Shown: in pieces, positions 28,499-37,219 of the stretch
How the letters are laid out: every line of letters begins with the position of its first letter
How positions within the stretch are numbered: position 1 is the first letter of the stretch
Assembly (NCBI GenBank): GCA_002737365.1
Contig: NSIL01000006.1
Coordinates: 1-64,000 of the forward strand
DNA: 64,000 nt
Direction of reading: 5' to 3'
From: Acidobacterium sp.
Lineage (GTDB): Bacteria; Acidobacteriota; Vicinamibacteria; Vicinamibacterales; UBA2999
The notes under the pieces: generated by a model
Databases searched by the model: none
What the model was told of the DNA's origin: nothing
The model's input: the letters and a program-made list of their open reading frames with translations, nothing else
Translations under genes and position numbers: made by a program

Positions 28499-29719
28499 GT
28501 GCGAAGACTCCACCACTATCGAGGGCTAATTGCCCTAATTGCAACAGTTTGCCTTGGTGGCTGCGAAGCGGCCAAGAGCGCAAACCCCACGGCCCCAAGC
28601 GTGGCCGGTCCCATTCCCGGCGTCTCGATCACCGCCCCGAAGCCGCTCGAACCGGGCGCCGGTTCGACCCTGGTCTTCGGCGGTGAGCCGCCCACCCTGC
28701 TGATCGAAAACTCAGGCACCAGCGGCGTGCGCACCCTGTGGTTGCAGGTCGAGGTCGGCACCGATGCGGGCTTCCAGCAAATCGTCCATAGCGCTGACCG
28801 GCTGACGCCAGGCGAGGGCGGACGCACCACCTATCGCCTGCCAGAGCCGCTCGGTGCCGGTTACACCTACTACTGGCGCGCCCGCGCGCAGGACGGCGCC
28901 AACGTCGGGCCGTACTCGGCCGTGTCGAGTTTCAGTGTGGTTCCTCCGGTGGTGATCGACGCGCCGACAGCAACGGCCCCCAGCGGTACGCTGACCACCA
29001 ACAAGCTCGACTTCCGCCTGACTAACGGCGCCATCTCCGGCACCTCTGGGGTCGTCTACCGATTTGAGATCTCGCAGTCGGCCAGCATGAGTCCCCTGAC
29101 GGCGCTCGTCACGGCCACGCCCGGCTCTAACGGCACGACCACCATGACGCTGGGCGAATTGCCGTACAACACCACGTACTACTGGCGCGCCTTCGCGACC
29201 GACGGGACGAAGCAGTCGAATTATTCATCGACGCTGTCGTTCCGCACGCCTGCCCCGCCGCCCCCGCCGGCGCCGCCGGCACCGACGCCCGGCCCGAGCA
29301 ACGGTGTACCGCTCGGCAACGGAGGTCGCACCCCCGATCCGACGTCCGGCAGGCTGCCGCTTCCCAACATGGCAAGCGTGGTCCAAGCGGTCGCCAGGGC
29401 CAACCCGGGCGCGCTTCAGAACTCCTGCCAGGACAACGGTGGCAATTGGCAGTTCATGGATCTGGTGGTCGATACCCTGCGCACGTATGACACCCGCTGG
29501 GGCTACAACGGCAAGCGCGGCAACGCGAGTGACCCGTCGCATGACGTGGTGGCCTACCACTACGGTTCCGGAAGTGACCAGGGCACCGCGAACGTGTACA
29601 TCATCGACATCATCGGCGGCCACTGCGGAAGTGCGCCGACAGCTGGCTGGATCGACGTGACGGCTGTGACCGCCAACGCCGGCTCGATTGGCCGGTGGAT
29701 TTCGCGCGGGCGCTTCTGA
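28499..29719 (+). CDS. Ig-like lipoprotein with conserved C-terminal WGYNGK domain (copy 1)
   Basis: A 406-residue lipoprotein. It begins at GTG 28499 (AGAGGGA upstream) and the lipobox LGGC gives Cys22. Two fibronectin/Ig-like domains follow (about 48-145 and 150-250, each with a YYWRA strand), then a Pro-rich linker (TPAPPPPPAPPAPTPGP). The C-terminal domain spans about 276-406 and contains GRLPLPN, SCQDNGG, WGYNGKRG, YHYGSG, NVYIIDIIGGHCG and VTANAG. The same domain ends the proteins at 35019 and 36171. I do not recognise its function; two conserved cysteines suggest a disulfide. It is probably anchored in the outer membrane. Confidence 0.75.
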   Translation: MRRLHHYRGLIALIATVCLGGCEAAKSANPTAPSVAGPIPGVSITAPKPLEPGAGSTLVFGGEPPTLLIENSGTSGVRTLWLQVEVGTDAGFQQIVHSADRLTPGEGGRTTYRLPEPLGAGYTYYWRARAQDGANVGPYSAVSSFSVVPPVVIDAPTATAPSGTLTTNKLDFRLTNGAISGTSGVVYRFEISQSASMSPLTALVTATPGSNGTTTMTLGELPYNTTYYWRAFATDGTKQSNYSSTLSFRTPAPPPPPAPPAPTPGPSNGVPLGNGGRTPDPTSGRLPLPNMASVVQAVARANPGALQNSCQDNGGNWQFMDLVVDTLRTYDTRWGYNGKRGNASDPSHDVVAYHYGSGSDQGTANVYIIDIIGGHCGSAPTAGWIDVTAVTANAGSIGRWISRGRF

Positions 29720-29726
29720 GGGAGAA

Positions 29727-29776
29727 GATCAGGAGCTACGGGAGATCAGGAGGATGCGAGGTCAGGAGGAGGAAGA
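29727..29776. repeat. TCAGGAG short-unit repeat
   Basis: Three imperfect G(A/G)TCAGGAG units fill the gap between two convergent genes, matching the array at the end of ligA. Confidence 0.5.
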
Positions 29777-29782
29777 CCTGAC

Positions 29783-30817
29783 TCAGGGAAGCTCGAACTG
29801 TGAGCGGATGGCGTTGTAGAAAGTCTCGGCAATCTTCGCATACCCGGCCTCGTTCGGGTGCAGGCCGTCCACGCCAATGTAGCGGGTGACATCGGTGGCC
29901 AGCGCGGCATTGATGTCGACGAGCGTCGCGCCAGTCGACCCCGCCACCGAGCGCATGCGGTTGTTGTAGTCGGTCAACAAGATGGGCGAAATGGTCTTGC
30001 TGCCTCCCGGCCAGCCCGGGGCAATGGTGGCCAGGAAGACGAACATGCCACGGCGGCGCGCTTCGCCGACCATGATGCCAATTTCCCGCGCCGCGCTGCT
30101 GGCGGCCCCGTCTTCACCGAGGGCAATGTCGTTACTGCCCTCCATCAGCAGTACGACGTCAGGCCGTGCGGTATTCAGCGCGGCAAAGAATCGATCCCTG
30201 GCGTTGACCGCCTTTTCTCCACCGAGGCCGTAGTTGGCAACAGAGATGCTGTCTTTCTGGGACGAGTATCGCGCGACGAGTTGCTTGCCCAGCACAGTCG
30301 GATACGCCGCCGAAGGCACCTGCACCAGCTTGAACGACGTGCCAAGACCGCCACTGGACGAGACCGGAAAGCTCACTTCACCGTAGGTGATGCTGTCGCC
30401 GAAGGCGAGAAGCCTGGTCTTCGAGATGGATGGAATCCTGGTCACCGTGACCGGGAAGGAACACGACGCCGTCCGCGCCAACGAGTCCTCGGCCGTGCAC
30501 TCCACGCTGGCCTGGCCGACGCCGAACATCGTTCCTGATTCCGGCGTGCAGGTCACGGTGACTGGCGACTGGCCACCCTCGGCAGTCGGCGCGGTGTAGG
30601 TGACGGCAATACCGGTCGTCGCGGTGGTACTCGCCGACACGGGATTGGGACAGGCCAGGGTCGGTTCGGCCGCGACCGGCGGCGGCGGGGGCAGGGGCGG
30701 AGGCGTCGGGGTGGGTGAGGTTGCGGTGGAACCGCTACAGGCCGTTCCGAGGGCGGTGACCAGCACCGCTGCGAGGATGAACCGAGCCCGGAGCGACGAT
30801 GGAAATACTTGCACCAC
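29783..30817 (-). CDS. SGNH/GDSL hydrolase lipoprotein with HYR-like domain
   Basis: The 344-residue product has a signal with a lipobox-like GTAC (Cys27), a Pro-rich spacer, and an HYR/Ig-like domain at about 53-126 with several cysteines. The SGNH hydrolase domain follows: FGDSITYGE (nucleophile Ser142), a Gly block, EGSNDI, and DGLHPNEAGY with the catalytic Asp/His. Such enzymes de-esterify acetylated polysaccharides or lipids. The surface location and glycan neighbours suggest an O-acetyl esterase acting on the exported polymer. It starts with GTG, with TAAAGT about 12 nt upstream. Confidence 0.83.
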   Translation of the reverse strand: MVQVFPSSLRARFILAAVLVTALGTACSGSTATSPTPTPPPLPPPPPVAAEPTLACPNPVSASTTATTGIAVTYTAPTAEGGQSPVTVTCTPESGTMFGVGQASVECTAEDSLARTASCSFPVTVTRIPSISKTRLLAFGDSITYGEVSFPVSSSGGLGTSFKLVQVPSAAYPTVLGKQLVARYSSQKDSISVANYGLGGEKAVNARDRFFAALNTARPDVVLLMEGSNDIALGEDGAASSAAREIGIMVGEARRRGMFVFLATIAPGWPGGSKTISPILLTDYNNRMRSVAGSTGATLVDINAALATDVTRYIGVDGLHPNEAGYAKIAETFYNAIRSQFELP

Positions 30818-30884
30818 GACTAGGCCTTGACTTTACCGCATCAGCCTGCCGGTGACAATTTTCTCAGGAAACATGGTGGATTCC

Positions 30885-32594
30885 TCAGGGGAAAGGCTCA
30901 ACCGGCGGGGGCAGGATTCGATACACGCGGCCCTCCCCTTCGGTGTGTTCAAGCCGCAACTGCTCCGCGAACCGCTGGAACCGCTCGTCGACTTGGGCCC
31001 GGCTGTCTGGCGGGTACTGGTCCTCGTGGACCACGACGTAGGTGACGCCAAGGTCACGCAGGCTTGCGAGACTGACCGCATCGGGGAACCGCGAGAGCTC
31101 GTCGTAGAGGCGTTGGTGCAGGGCCGGCTGAATGCCGCTGTAGCCATGGACCGTCCGCTGCCAATGGGCCGTGGCATGCAGCATGGCCATGGTGTTGTGG
31201 CGCGTGTATGCCCCCAGGTCACCGATCCTGGGCATTGGCACTTCGGCAATTGCAAAAGGCTTGGGCAAGGTGTTCAGCCACCGGTCGATAGCCGGCACCT
31301 CCACCGTGTACGGGACGAAGGCCAGCGGCATGCTCGCATATTCGGCCAGCAACAGGCTGCCGGCCACCAGGGCGGCCGCGACCCGCGGCCCCACCTTGCG
31401 CCCACCAAAGAGCCGATCGAAACCCGCACCGAGCAACACCGCCAGGGCGAGCATGGCCAGAATCATGAAGCGCGACGGGACGCGAATGAAGTTAAACCCG
31501 GGCCACGCGTAGACCCAGGGCCACAGGCTGAATGGCGGTGGCACGAACATGCTGACCGACACGATCAGCATCAACAGGTACAACACCTCGGGCCGCCGGC
31601 GCAGTCGCTCGCGCCAACCACCGGCCGGTTCGACGGTCGACGGACCGGGCAGAAACGCAGCAGTCCCCAGAATGAGCACGGTGACGCCAGGGAAGAGCCA
31701 GGCACTGGCCAACCCATTGACGTCCGTACTCGTCAGCCAGGTTTGGAGGTATTGGTGCAGATGTGAAGGAGACGCAAGATAGCTCTCTGGCGTCGGCAGC
31801 CAGTTCTCGAGCGAGCGCTTCAAACCGACCCCGACTTGCGCGGCCCGGTACGGGACGATCATCGCGGCAATCGGCGCCAGCAGCAGGAGACCGGGGACGC
31901 CCAGATTACCGAGGCGGCGCCCGACGGCCACCGGTTCCCCAAGCGAGACGCGATACAGCATGACTAGCGTCATCGCGACGATCAGGAAAACGGCGCCGTG
32001 ACCGCTGCTGAACACCTGCAGCGTCAAGAACCCGAGTGCGATTCGCAGGTTACGCTTCCCGCCGTGGTCCAGGTAGGTGTGGAAGTATGCCAACGCAAAC
32101 GGCACCCATTGCACCGCGGTGAGGTGCAACTGGCCGATGCGGAAGAACCGCGGCGGAGCCGCGAGATAGACCACGCCGCACAGCACGGCGGCGGTACGGC
32201 TGAAGCCGAGCCGCCGCGCCAGGACATAGGCGCCCAGCCCGCACAGCACGCACGTCGCAAGCTGCACAAGATTGAGTGCCAGCACCAGGTTGCCCGTCAG
32301 CCAAATCACCGGCGCTGCCAGCAGCGCACTGCCCAGCAAGTTCTCGGAGTAGGCCAGCGTCCCTAAGTGCGGATGGAAGATATTGGCGTCGAAGAGGGTC
32401 AGTGGCTGGCTGGTGAAGGCATGAACGTCCCAGGCGAGCGTCCACAAGAACAAATGCGTATCGGGGTTGTCGGCGATCACCATCGTCCCAGGATGCAGTG
32501 AGACCGGGTACGCCAACAGCAGCGTCAGGAGCAAATAGCCGAACGCGACGATCGTGGCGTAGCGAAAATCCGGGGTCGCGAATCTACCGAACAT
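30885..32594 (-). CDS. GT-C-like polytopic membrane protein (family A)
   Basis: A 569-residue membrane protein with about 11 hydrophobic helices and a soluble tail of about 130 residues. The first periplasmic loop reads DNPDTHLFLWTLAWD, followed by FDANIFHPHLGTLAYSENLL. The protein at 43474-45129 has the matching APIFYPELHTLAYSEHMF, so the two are paralogues. They resemble uncharacterised GT-C-type glycosyltransferases. The start overlaps the end of the methyltransferase gene by 11 nt. It likely works on the periplasmic face with a lipid-phosphate sugar donor, by inference from the fold pattern. Confidence 0.62.
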   Translation of the reverse strand: MFGRFATPDFRYATIVAFGYLLLTLLLAYPVSLHPGTMVIADNPDTHLFLWTLAWDVHAFTSQPLTLFDANIFHPHLGTLAYSENLLGSALLAAPVIWLTGNLVLALNLVQLATCVLCGLGAYVLARRLGFSRTAAVLCGVVYLAAPPRFFRIGQLHLTAVQWVPFALAYFHTYLDHGGKRNLRIALGFLTLQVFSSGHGAVFLIVAMTLVMLYRVSLGEPVAVGRRLGNLGVPGLLLLAPIAAMIVPYRAAQVGVGLKRSLENWLPTPESYLASPSHLHQYLQTWLTSTDVNGLASAWLFPGVTVLILGTAAFLPGPSTVEPAGGWRERLRRRPEVLYLLMLIVSVSMFVPPPFSLWPWVYAWPGFNFIRVPSRFMILAMLALAVLLGAGFDRLFGGRKVGPRVAAALVAGSLLLAEYASMPLAFVPYTVEVPAIDRWLNTLPKPFAIAEVPMPRIGDLGAYTRHNTMAMLHATAHWQRTVHGYSGIQPALHQRLYDELSRFPDAVSLASLRDLGVTYVVVHEDQYPPDSRAQVDERFQRFAEQLRLEHTEGEGRVYRILPPPVEPFP

Positions 32595-33927
32595 CGGGAA
32601 CGCGGGCGATGGCAGCGTAATCCTGAAATGTGAACAATCGGCTGTTTAGCCGATCAACATTGTGGTTGAACGTCGACACCAACTCGGTGACCGGGTCGGC
32701 CACTTCGCCAAAATGTTCCGGCCGCGGCGTGACACGTTGCAGGCGTCCCCCCTCGGCGATCGGCGACCGATACACGACATCTACCGACGCGAACCCACTC
32801 GCCTGCAACATGTACTGCAACGTCTCGGGATGAATCGGCTGTTCGTGCGTGAGGTCGCGAATATAGCTCTCGAAGAACGCGACCCAGCAGGCCGGGTTGA
32901 TCGTCTCAAGGATCAGCGGCGCACCGGGCCGCAGCTTGAAGAACGCGGTCTGCAGGAACTGCGAAAGATAGGCAGGCTTCAGGTGCTCGATGACCTGTAC
33001 CGCAATCAGCCCGCCCAGGGATTCATCAGGCAACGCGCGCAGCGTCGCCAGGGCATCGCCCGTTGCCGCCTCGAGGCCGCGCGCGCGACAGGCCTCGGCC
33101 ATTTCGGGGTTGAGGTCGAGCCCTCGCGCGGCGACGCCACGCTCTTTCAATAGCTGAAGAAACTCACCCCGGCCGCACCCCACGTCGAGCACGCTTGAGG
33201 CGCCGTCAAAGTACGGAAGGTAATCGATAAGACGGGCCCGAATCTCGGCTTCGGAGCCGCGGAAGCGATCCTCAAAGCCGAGATACTTAAGCGCATCGAC
33301 GGCATTATTGGGTTGGCCTGCCACGACAGCAGCTGGCGCTTGCCCGCCGGCGGTAGCCGGCGACACGGTGCCGAGGCGCTCGATCTCGCGGCTGGCTCGC
33401 GCCGATGCGCGCTGCGCTACTTCTGCGACGCCCTGCAGGCTCGCGATCGCATCCCGCAGCTCACGGTCACCGGCGTCGGCGAGCGGCGTGATCTGCTGAA
33501 GGAACTGGACCAGCAACGACTCGAAACGAATCAGCGACTCGAATCCGGCCCGCGTCGCGGGCAACGCCGCAGCCAGGGCGGCGCTGACCTCACGATGGGC
33601 GACCGCGTTGCGATTGAGGTGATCGACGAGGGCCGCGTTGAACGCCGCCTGCCGCTCGAACATCGGGCCGATCACGCGCCAGGTGCTGTCAACGATGGTC
33701 TTGTGCCACCACGACGAGCGGGCTGGCTGGCCTGCAGGAATGCTCCGCAACGCCTCGTTGATGACCGGTAGCTGTTGCTCGTCGTAGGGGGGCGGTGGCG
33801 CCGGGAGCTCAGGCAGGGCCTGAATGGCGCGATCGAGGGCTGTCAGCGCCTCGTTGTATCGCCGATATGCTTCCGCACGTTCAGCGGCGAGGCGGCTGAC
33901 CAATCCAGGACTCGATTCGGAACTCAC
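32584..33927 (-). CDS. SAM-dependent methyltransferase with coiled-coil N-terminus
   Basis: The first half of this 447-residue protein is helical and coiled-coil-prone, with Ala/Arg-rich heptads at about 95-195. The second half is a class I methyltransferase with motif I LDVGCGRGEF (about 240-250) and QVIEHLKPAYL. This layout resembles methyltransferases that cap or modify O-polysaccharide chains (WbdD-like, without the kinase). It starts with GTG and has a perfect TTGACA promoter close upstream. Coupling to the GT-C gene supports a glycan substrate; the exact site is unknown. Confidence 0.78.
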   Translation of the reverse strand: MSSESSPGLVSRLAAERAEAYRRYNEALTALDRAIQALPELPAPPPPYDEQQLPVINEALRSIPAGQPARSSWWHKTIVDSTWRVIGPMFERQAAFNAALVDHLNRNAVAHREVSAALAAALPATRAGFESLIRFESLLVQFLQQITPLADAGDRELRDAIASLQGVAEVAQRASARASREIERLGTVSPATAGGQAPAAVVAGQPNNAVDALKYLGFEDRFRGSEAEIRARLIDYLPYFDGASSVLDVGCGRGEFLQLLKERGVAARGLDLNPEMAEACRARGLEAATGDALATLRALPDESLGGLIAVQVIEHLKPAYLSQFLQTAFFKLRPGAPLILETINPACWVAFFESYIRDLTHEQPIHPETLQYMLQASGFASVDVVYRSPIAEGGRLQRVTPRPEHFGEVADPVTELVSTFNHNVDRLNSRLFTFQDYAAIARVPDVR

Positions 33928-33933
33928 GCTGGG

Positions 33934-33962
33934 AAACTACTGCTGGAGCATGAGAGTGTCAA
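33934..33962 (-). promoter_or_regulatory. Promoter of the methyltransferase gene
   Basis: TTGACA (33962-33957), a 17-nt spacer, then TAGTTT (33939-33934), with 6 nt to the GTG start at 33927. It is one of the clearest promoters in the window and implies a leaderless message. Confidence 0.6.
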
Positions 33963-34040
33963 GGACGGACCCCAGAACACCGCGAGGGCTGGCGGTGGCA
34001 GGCACACGCTCAAGGCGCATGCCTGCCCCAGGATCAAAGC

Positions 34041-34805
34041 CTAGAAGCGAATGCGGCCGCCGAACCCGATTTGCAAGCCACCGACCGTCGTCGGCTGTTC
34101 GGTCTGCAGCATCAGAACAGTTGTGTTCGCCGTCGTGTACCGAACAAAGGCGCCAGCCCCGAGACGAACCGAGTCGTTCTGCCAGACCACATAGGTCATG
34201 TCGGCGCCGACGTTGTAGCCGGTTGAGCTCTTCTTGCGGGTCACCCGCGTGTCGGTCACCGCCACCTCCGAGTAGGGTGCGCCCTTTTCCGTCACGGTGA
34301 CCGACGAGATCACTTCCTGCTGCAGGCGGAAGAACGAGGGACCGGCAAACACCAGGACATCGAATTTGGTCCCGATGGGCACCATCCAGCCAAACTGGGC
34401 GTGAACGGCGCTTTCCTTGCGTTCCATGGCCGACACGGTGACAGGGGGAGATAAAGTCCGAGGCTGGTTGAAGAAGATCGGGTGGGGAATCGACCCCGTC
34501 ACGATCGCATCGGCGTCGTTTTGTTCCTGGTGGTAAGAGACGCCGGCCGAGAGGTTCTTCCACAGGCGCCAGCCCACACCGACATCGAACAAGCTGCCCG
34601 ACTTGAACGTGCTGGTCGTCGACACGCTGCCCGTTTCTTCGTAAATGGTCAGCGGCCGGCTATCGGTCAGCGTGCTGTCGCCAGACTCAACGCCGAACCC
34701 GATGTTCATGTAGACACGGTCTTCCCACGGTTTCTGAGCCGAGGCATCTCGTGCCGCAGCCAGGATCAGGCTGGCGGCTACAAAGGTCATTGCAATTCTG
34801 CGCAT
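34041..34805 (-). CDS. Outer-membrane beta-barrel protein
   Basis: A 254-residue protein with a signal peptide (residues 1-23, ending DASAQ). The mature part is composed of amphipathic strands: YMNIGFGVESG, FDVGVGWRLWKNLSAGVSY, VHAQFGWMVPIG, GYNVGADMTYVVW, and a final GLQIGFGGRIRF ending in Phe, the usual C-terminal signature for BAM insertion. It fits a small 8-strand OmpA/OmpW-like barrel. It lies between the methyltransferase and the copy-2 lipoprotein, all in the envelope locus. Its function is unknown. Confidence 0.7.
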   Translation of the reverse strand: MRRIAMTFVAASLILAAARDASAQKPWEDRVYMNIGFGVESGDSTLTDSRPLTIYEETGSVSTTSTFKSGSLFDVGVGWRLWKNLSAGVSYHQEQNDADAIVTGSIPHPIFFNQPRTLSPPVTVSAMERKESAVHAQFGWMVPIGTKFDVLVFAGPSFFRLQQEVISSVTVTEKGAPYSEVAVTDTRVTRKKSSTGYNVGADMTYVVWQNDSVRLGAGAFVRYTTANTTVLMLQTEQPTTVGGLQIGFGGRIRF

Positions 34806-34916
34806 CGTGTTGTTTTCGCTCCGAAAAAGTGGGTCGTGGGATAACCCGTCCTCGAAGACTTTAGCATAGCCGCCACGGGCAAGAGATTCTTTGCCGACAA
34901 AAGGCGCTAACTTGCC

Positions 34917-34940
34917 TTTTTACAGCATTTACGGTAAAAA
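34917..34940. other. Inverted repeat upstream of lipoprotein copy 2
   Basis: TTTTTAC and GTAAAAA are perfect 7-bp arms separated by 10 nt, in an AT-rich patch within a GC-rich region about 80 nt before the TTG start at 35019. It could be an operator or a structural signal. Confidence 0.3.
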
Positions 34941-35018
34941 CAAAGGGCGTTTGCTTCCCGGTCCGTGTCCCAGCGCCGCGATGCGCAAGGACTTGAGAGA
35001 GGCAACAGGAGATTCGAA

Positions 35019-35936
35019 TTGAAGAAGACGTTTTACCCGGCTGGCTTGAGCTTCGTGCTGGCGGCGGTTCTGTCCGGCTGCTCCTCCTCGCCCCAGAGCC
35101 CGACCTCGCCATCGGCGGCGAGCGTCGGCAGCGCTGCAGCGACCGCGAGCGACGGGTCAACCCTGAAGGTCACCTCGCCAGCCATTATTGCGCCGATTGA
35201 TGGCGTGACCGTCGACACCCGGACGCCAACCTTGTATTGGGCTAATTCGACGGGCCACTACGGCTCCGTCGGCCTGGCGTACACCCTTGAAGTGAGTACG
35301 CCAGCGGCTGTGGTTTACACACGCACGGTCGGCGAGACCCCCAACACGGGTAGCCACCGGATCGAACTCGAACTGACGCAGGGCACCGTGTATTCGTGGC
35401 GCATCCGCGCCGCGCTGGGAACACTGGTCGGTCCGTGGTCGATTTGGGCTGAGTTCAGGGCCACGGCACCGGTCGTGGTCGTGCCGCCTCCGACCACCGG
35501 AAGCCCAAGCCCAACCCCAACCCCAACCGGGTTCCGCACACCCGACCCACCGGCGGGACAGCGTCTGCCTCGCGTGAATGGACTCCCTGTGGTGCAACGG
35601 GTGGCAAGTTCCAACCCCAGGGCTTTGCAGAACTCGTGTCAGGATCATGGCGGCAGTTGGGAGTTCATGGACCTCACAGTCGATGCCCTGCAGGCCACCG
35701 ACCTGCGATGGGGCTATAACGGCAAGCGCGGCAATTCCAACGACCCATCGCAAGACGTCGTGGATTACCACTACGGGGCCGGCCCCAGTGAGGGCAGCAC
35801 GCAGGTTTACATCATCGACCTTATATCCGGGCACTGTGGCGCGTCCCCTAGTGTGACCTGGCTGGATGTGACCGATGTCACGGCCAACGCCGGCTCAGTC
35901 GGCCGTTACATCACGCGCCGCCCGGGTCGTCGCTAG
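35019..35936 (+). CDS. Ig-like lipoprotein with conserved C-terminal WGYNGK domain (copy 2)
   Basis: Translation most likely starts at TTG 35019, which has GGAG seven nt upstream and yields a proper signal ending LSGC (Cys21). The 305-residue product has one Ig/fibronectin-like domain (about 45-148, with TLYWANSTG), a Thr/Pro linker (SPTPTPTG), and the C-terminal domain from about 173 to 305: SCQDHGG, WGYNGKRG, YHYGAG, QVYIIDLISGHCG, VTANAG. It is close to copy 1 across that domain. It ends at a strong terminator. Function unknown; it is a surface lipoprotein tied to the glycan locus. Confidence 0.75.
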   Translation: MKKTFYPAGLSFVLAAVLSGCSSSPQSPTSPSAASVGSAAATASDGSTLKVTSPAIIAPIDGVTVDTRTPTLYWANSTGHYGSVGLAYTLEVSTPAAVVYTRTVGETPNTGSHRIELELTQGTVYSWRIRAALGTLVGPWSIWAEFRATAPVVVVPPPTTGSPSPTPTPTGFRTPDPPAGQRLPRVNGLPVVQRVASSNPRALQNSCQDHGGSWEFMDLTVDALQATDLRWGYNGKRGNSNDPSQDVVDYHYGAGPSEGSTQVYIIDLISGHCGASPSVTWLDVTDVTANAGSVGRYITRRPGRR

Positions 35937-35988
35937 GACGACGACCGGGACGTCGCTAACCTAACCGTCCCGATCAGACGCTTCCGGA

Positions 35989-36023
35989 CAAAAGCCGGCC
36001 CAATCGGGCCGGCTTTTGTTTTT
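35989..36023 (+). terminator. Rho-independent terminator after lipoprotein copy 2
   Basis: A perfect 13-bp stem (CAAAAGCCGGCCC / GGGCCGGCTTTTG), a 4-nt loop and then five T residues, about 50 nt after the stop codon. Confidence 0.88.
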
Positions 36024-36114
36024 GATCCACGTCATGAACTTGAGCCGTCAGTCGGCCTGCCAGCCTCAGCGTGCCCGCGACGACACTGATCATCGCGCCA
36101 ATTGCGGTACAGAA

Positions 36115-36142
36115 CAAAGGCAGACCCGTTGGCCTGCCTTTG
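36115..36142 (-). terminator. Terminator after lipoprotein copy 3
   Basis: CAAAGGCAG pairs with CTGCCTTTG around a short inner helix. On the minus strand it is followed by TTCT, a weak T-tract, 28 nt beyond the stop at 36171. Confidence 0.6.
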
Positions 36143-36170
36143 AAACAATCGAGGTCGCGGGGGGCATCGC

Positions 36171-37106
36171 TCAGCGTGACGGCGTCCGGGTCAGCGTCCA
36201 GAAGCCAGGCTCTTCTCCGGTGAAATCCCGATAGGTGGTCGCGGGGGTCGGTCCGCAGTGCCCGGCGAGCGCGTCGATCAAGTAGACGTTCGTCGAGTTC
36301 AGGCTGTCGCCGGCGCCATAGTGATAAGCAATTTCATCGCCTGCACAAGTGACCGGGAAGCCGTTGTTGTCAGCGGCCGTGCGGCTGGGCTTGCCGTTGT
36401 AGCCCCAGCGCGCATCCGACGCACGCAGGTTATCCACCAGCTTGTCGAGCCAGGGATTGCTCGAATACTTCCGGCCGTAGGGGCACGACGGCAAGGTCGC
36501 TACCAGACCGGACATGGCGTTGATGAATGGCCTGGCGTTGGGCAGCGGCAAGCGCCCGCCGGCAGGCGGATCGTTCGGGCGCGGGCCGACGGCCGGCGCA
36601 TTCGGATCCGTTGGCGTCGTCGGGGTCGTCGGGGTGGTGGTGCCGATCGTCGTGAACGAGAGCACCTGCGACCAGGGACCGTACTTGTCGCTCTGCTCGG
36701 CCCGGCTGCGCCAGAAGACCTTCTTGGCCGCCGGCAACGCCGTTGTGGAGTAGCGAATCAGCCCCTGCGAATCGGCGGCTCCCGTGCCACTCGACAGCAG
36801 CGTACCGAAGCTCTCGGAGTCGCTGACCTCGAATCGGTGTGGGAAGCTGGAGGTGATCTGGGTGCCCTTCGCCGCCTGAACGGTCAGGATCGCTTCCACC
36901 GGCACGCTGGTCGCATCCGGCATCGGGAAGACGGCATTTGGCGCAGTGGCCTTCAAATTTGACCCGTCGGCATTAAGGGCATTGGCCGTACCCACCACGG
37001 CTGAGGGCGAGACCGGTGTCGCCATCCCGCCTTCACATGCTGTCAATGCCAGCGTACAGCAAACGGAAAATACGGCAGGATGGGTCAGACGACGAAAGGT
37101 ATTCAT
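36171..37106 (-). CDS. Ig-like lipoprotein with conserved C-terminal WGYNGK domain (copy 3)
   Basis: A 311-residue lipoprotein, lipobox LTAC with Cys24. One Ig-like domain (about 52-155, with KKVFWRSRAEQ) leads to a Thr/Pro linker and then the C-terminal domain (about 178-311). This copy is the most diverged: it keeps GRLPLPN, RWGYNGK, YHYGAGD, NVYLIDALAGHCGPTP, but has an insertion with two extra cysteines (LPSCPYG and VTCAGD). It faces copy 2 and is read from the opposite strand. A palindrome covers its -10 box. Confidence 0.73.
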   Translation of the reverse strand: MNTFRRLTHPAVFSVCCTLALTACEGGMATPVSPSAVVGTANALNADGSNLKATAPNAVFPMPDATSVPVEAILTVQAAKGTQITSSFPHRFEVSDSESFGTLLSSGTGAADSQGLIRYSTTALPAAKKVFWRSRAEQSDKYGPWSQVLSFTTIGTTTPTTPTTPTDPNAPAVGPRPNDPPAGGRLPLPNARPFINAMSGLVATLPSCPYGRKYSSNPWLDKLVDNLRASDARWGYNGKPSRTAADNNGFPVTCAGDEIAYHYGAGDSLNSTNVYLIDALAGHCGPTPATTYRDFTGEEPGFWTLTRTPSR

Positions 37107-37109
37107 GCT

Positions 37110-37128
37110 GCCGGTTACTATAACCGGC
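37110..37128 (-). promoter_or_regulatory. Palindrome covering the -10 box of lipoprotein copy 3
   Basis: GCCGGTTA and TAACCGGC form perfect 8-bp arms with a 3-nt centre. TATAGT (37122-37117) lies inside it, 10 nt before the ATG at 37106. It looks like an operator that would block RNA polymerase. Confidence 0.5.
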
Positions 37129-37205
37129 GGCGAGGGTTACGTGCAATTCCGCCAAAGACTTCTCCCCCTGAGCCGTGGGGGTCAGGGATTTCTGTCGGGT
37201 TCCTG

Positions 37206-37211
37206 TAGAAT
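37206..37211 (+). promoter_or_regulatory. -10 box of the methyltransferase/flippase/CmcI operon
   Basis: TAGAAT within TCCTGTAGAAT, 8 nt before the TTG start at 37220. The same TCCTGTAGAAT string recurs at 39644-39654. Confidence 0.4.
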
Positions 37212-37219
37212 AACCCCGT

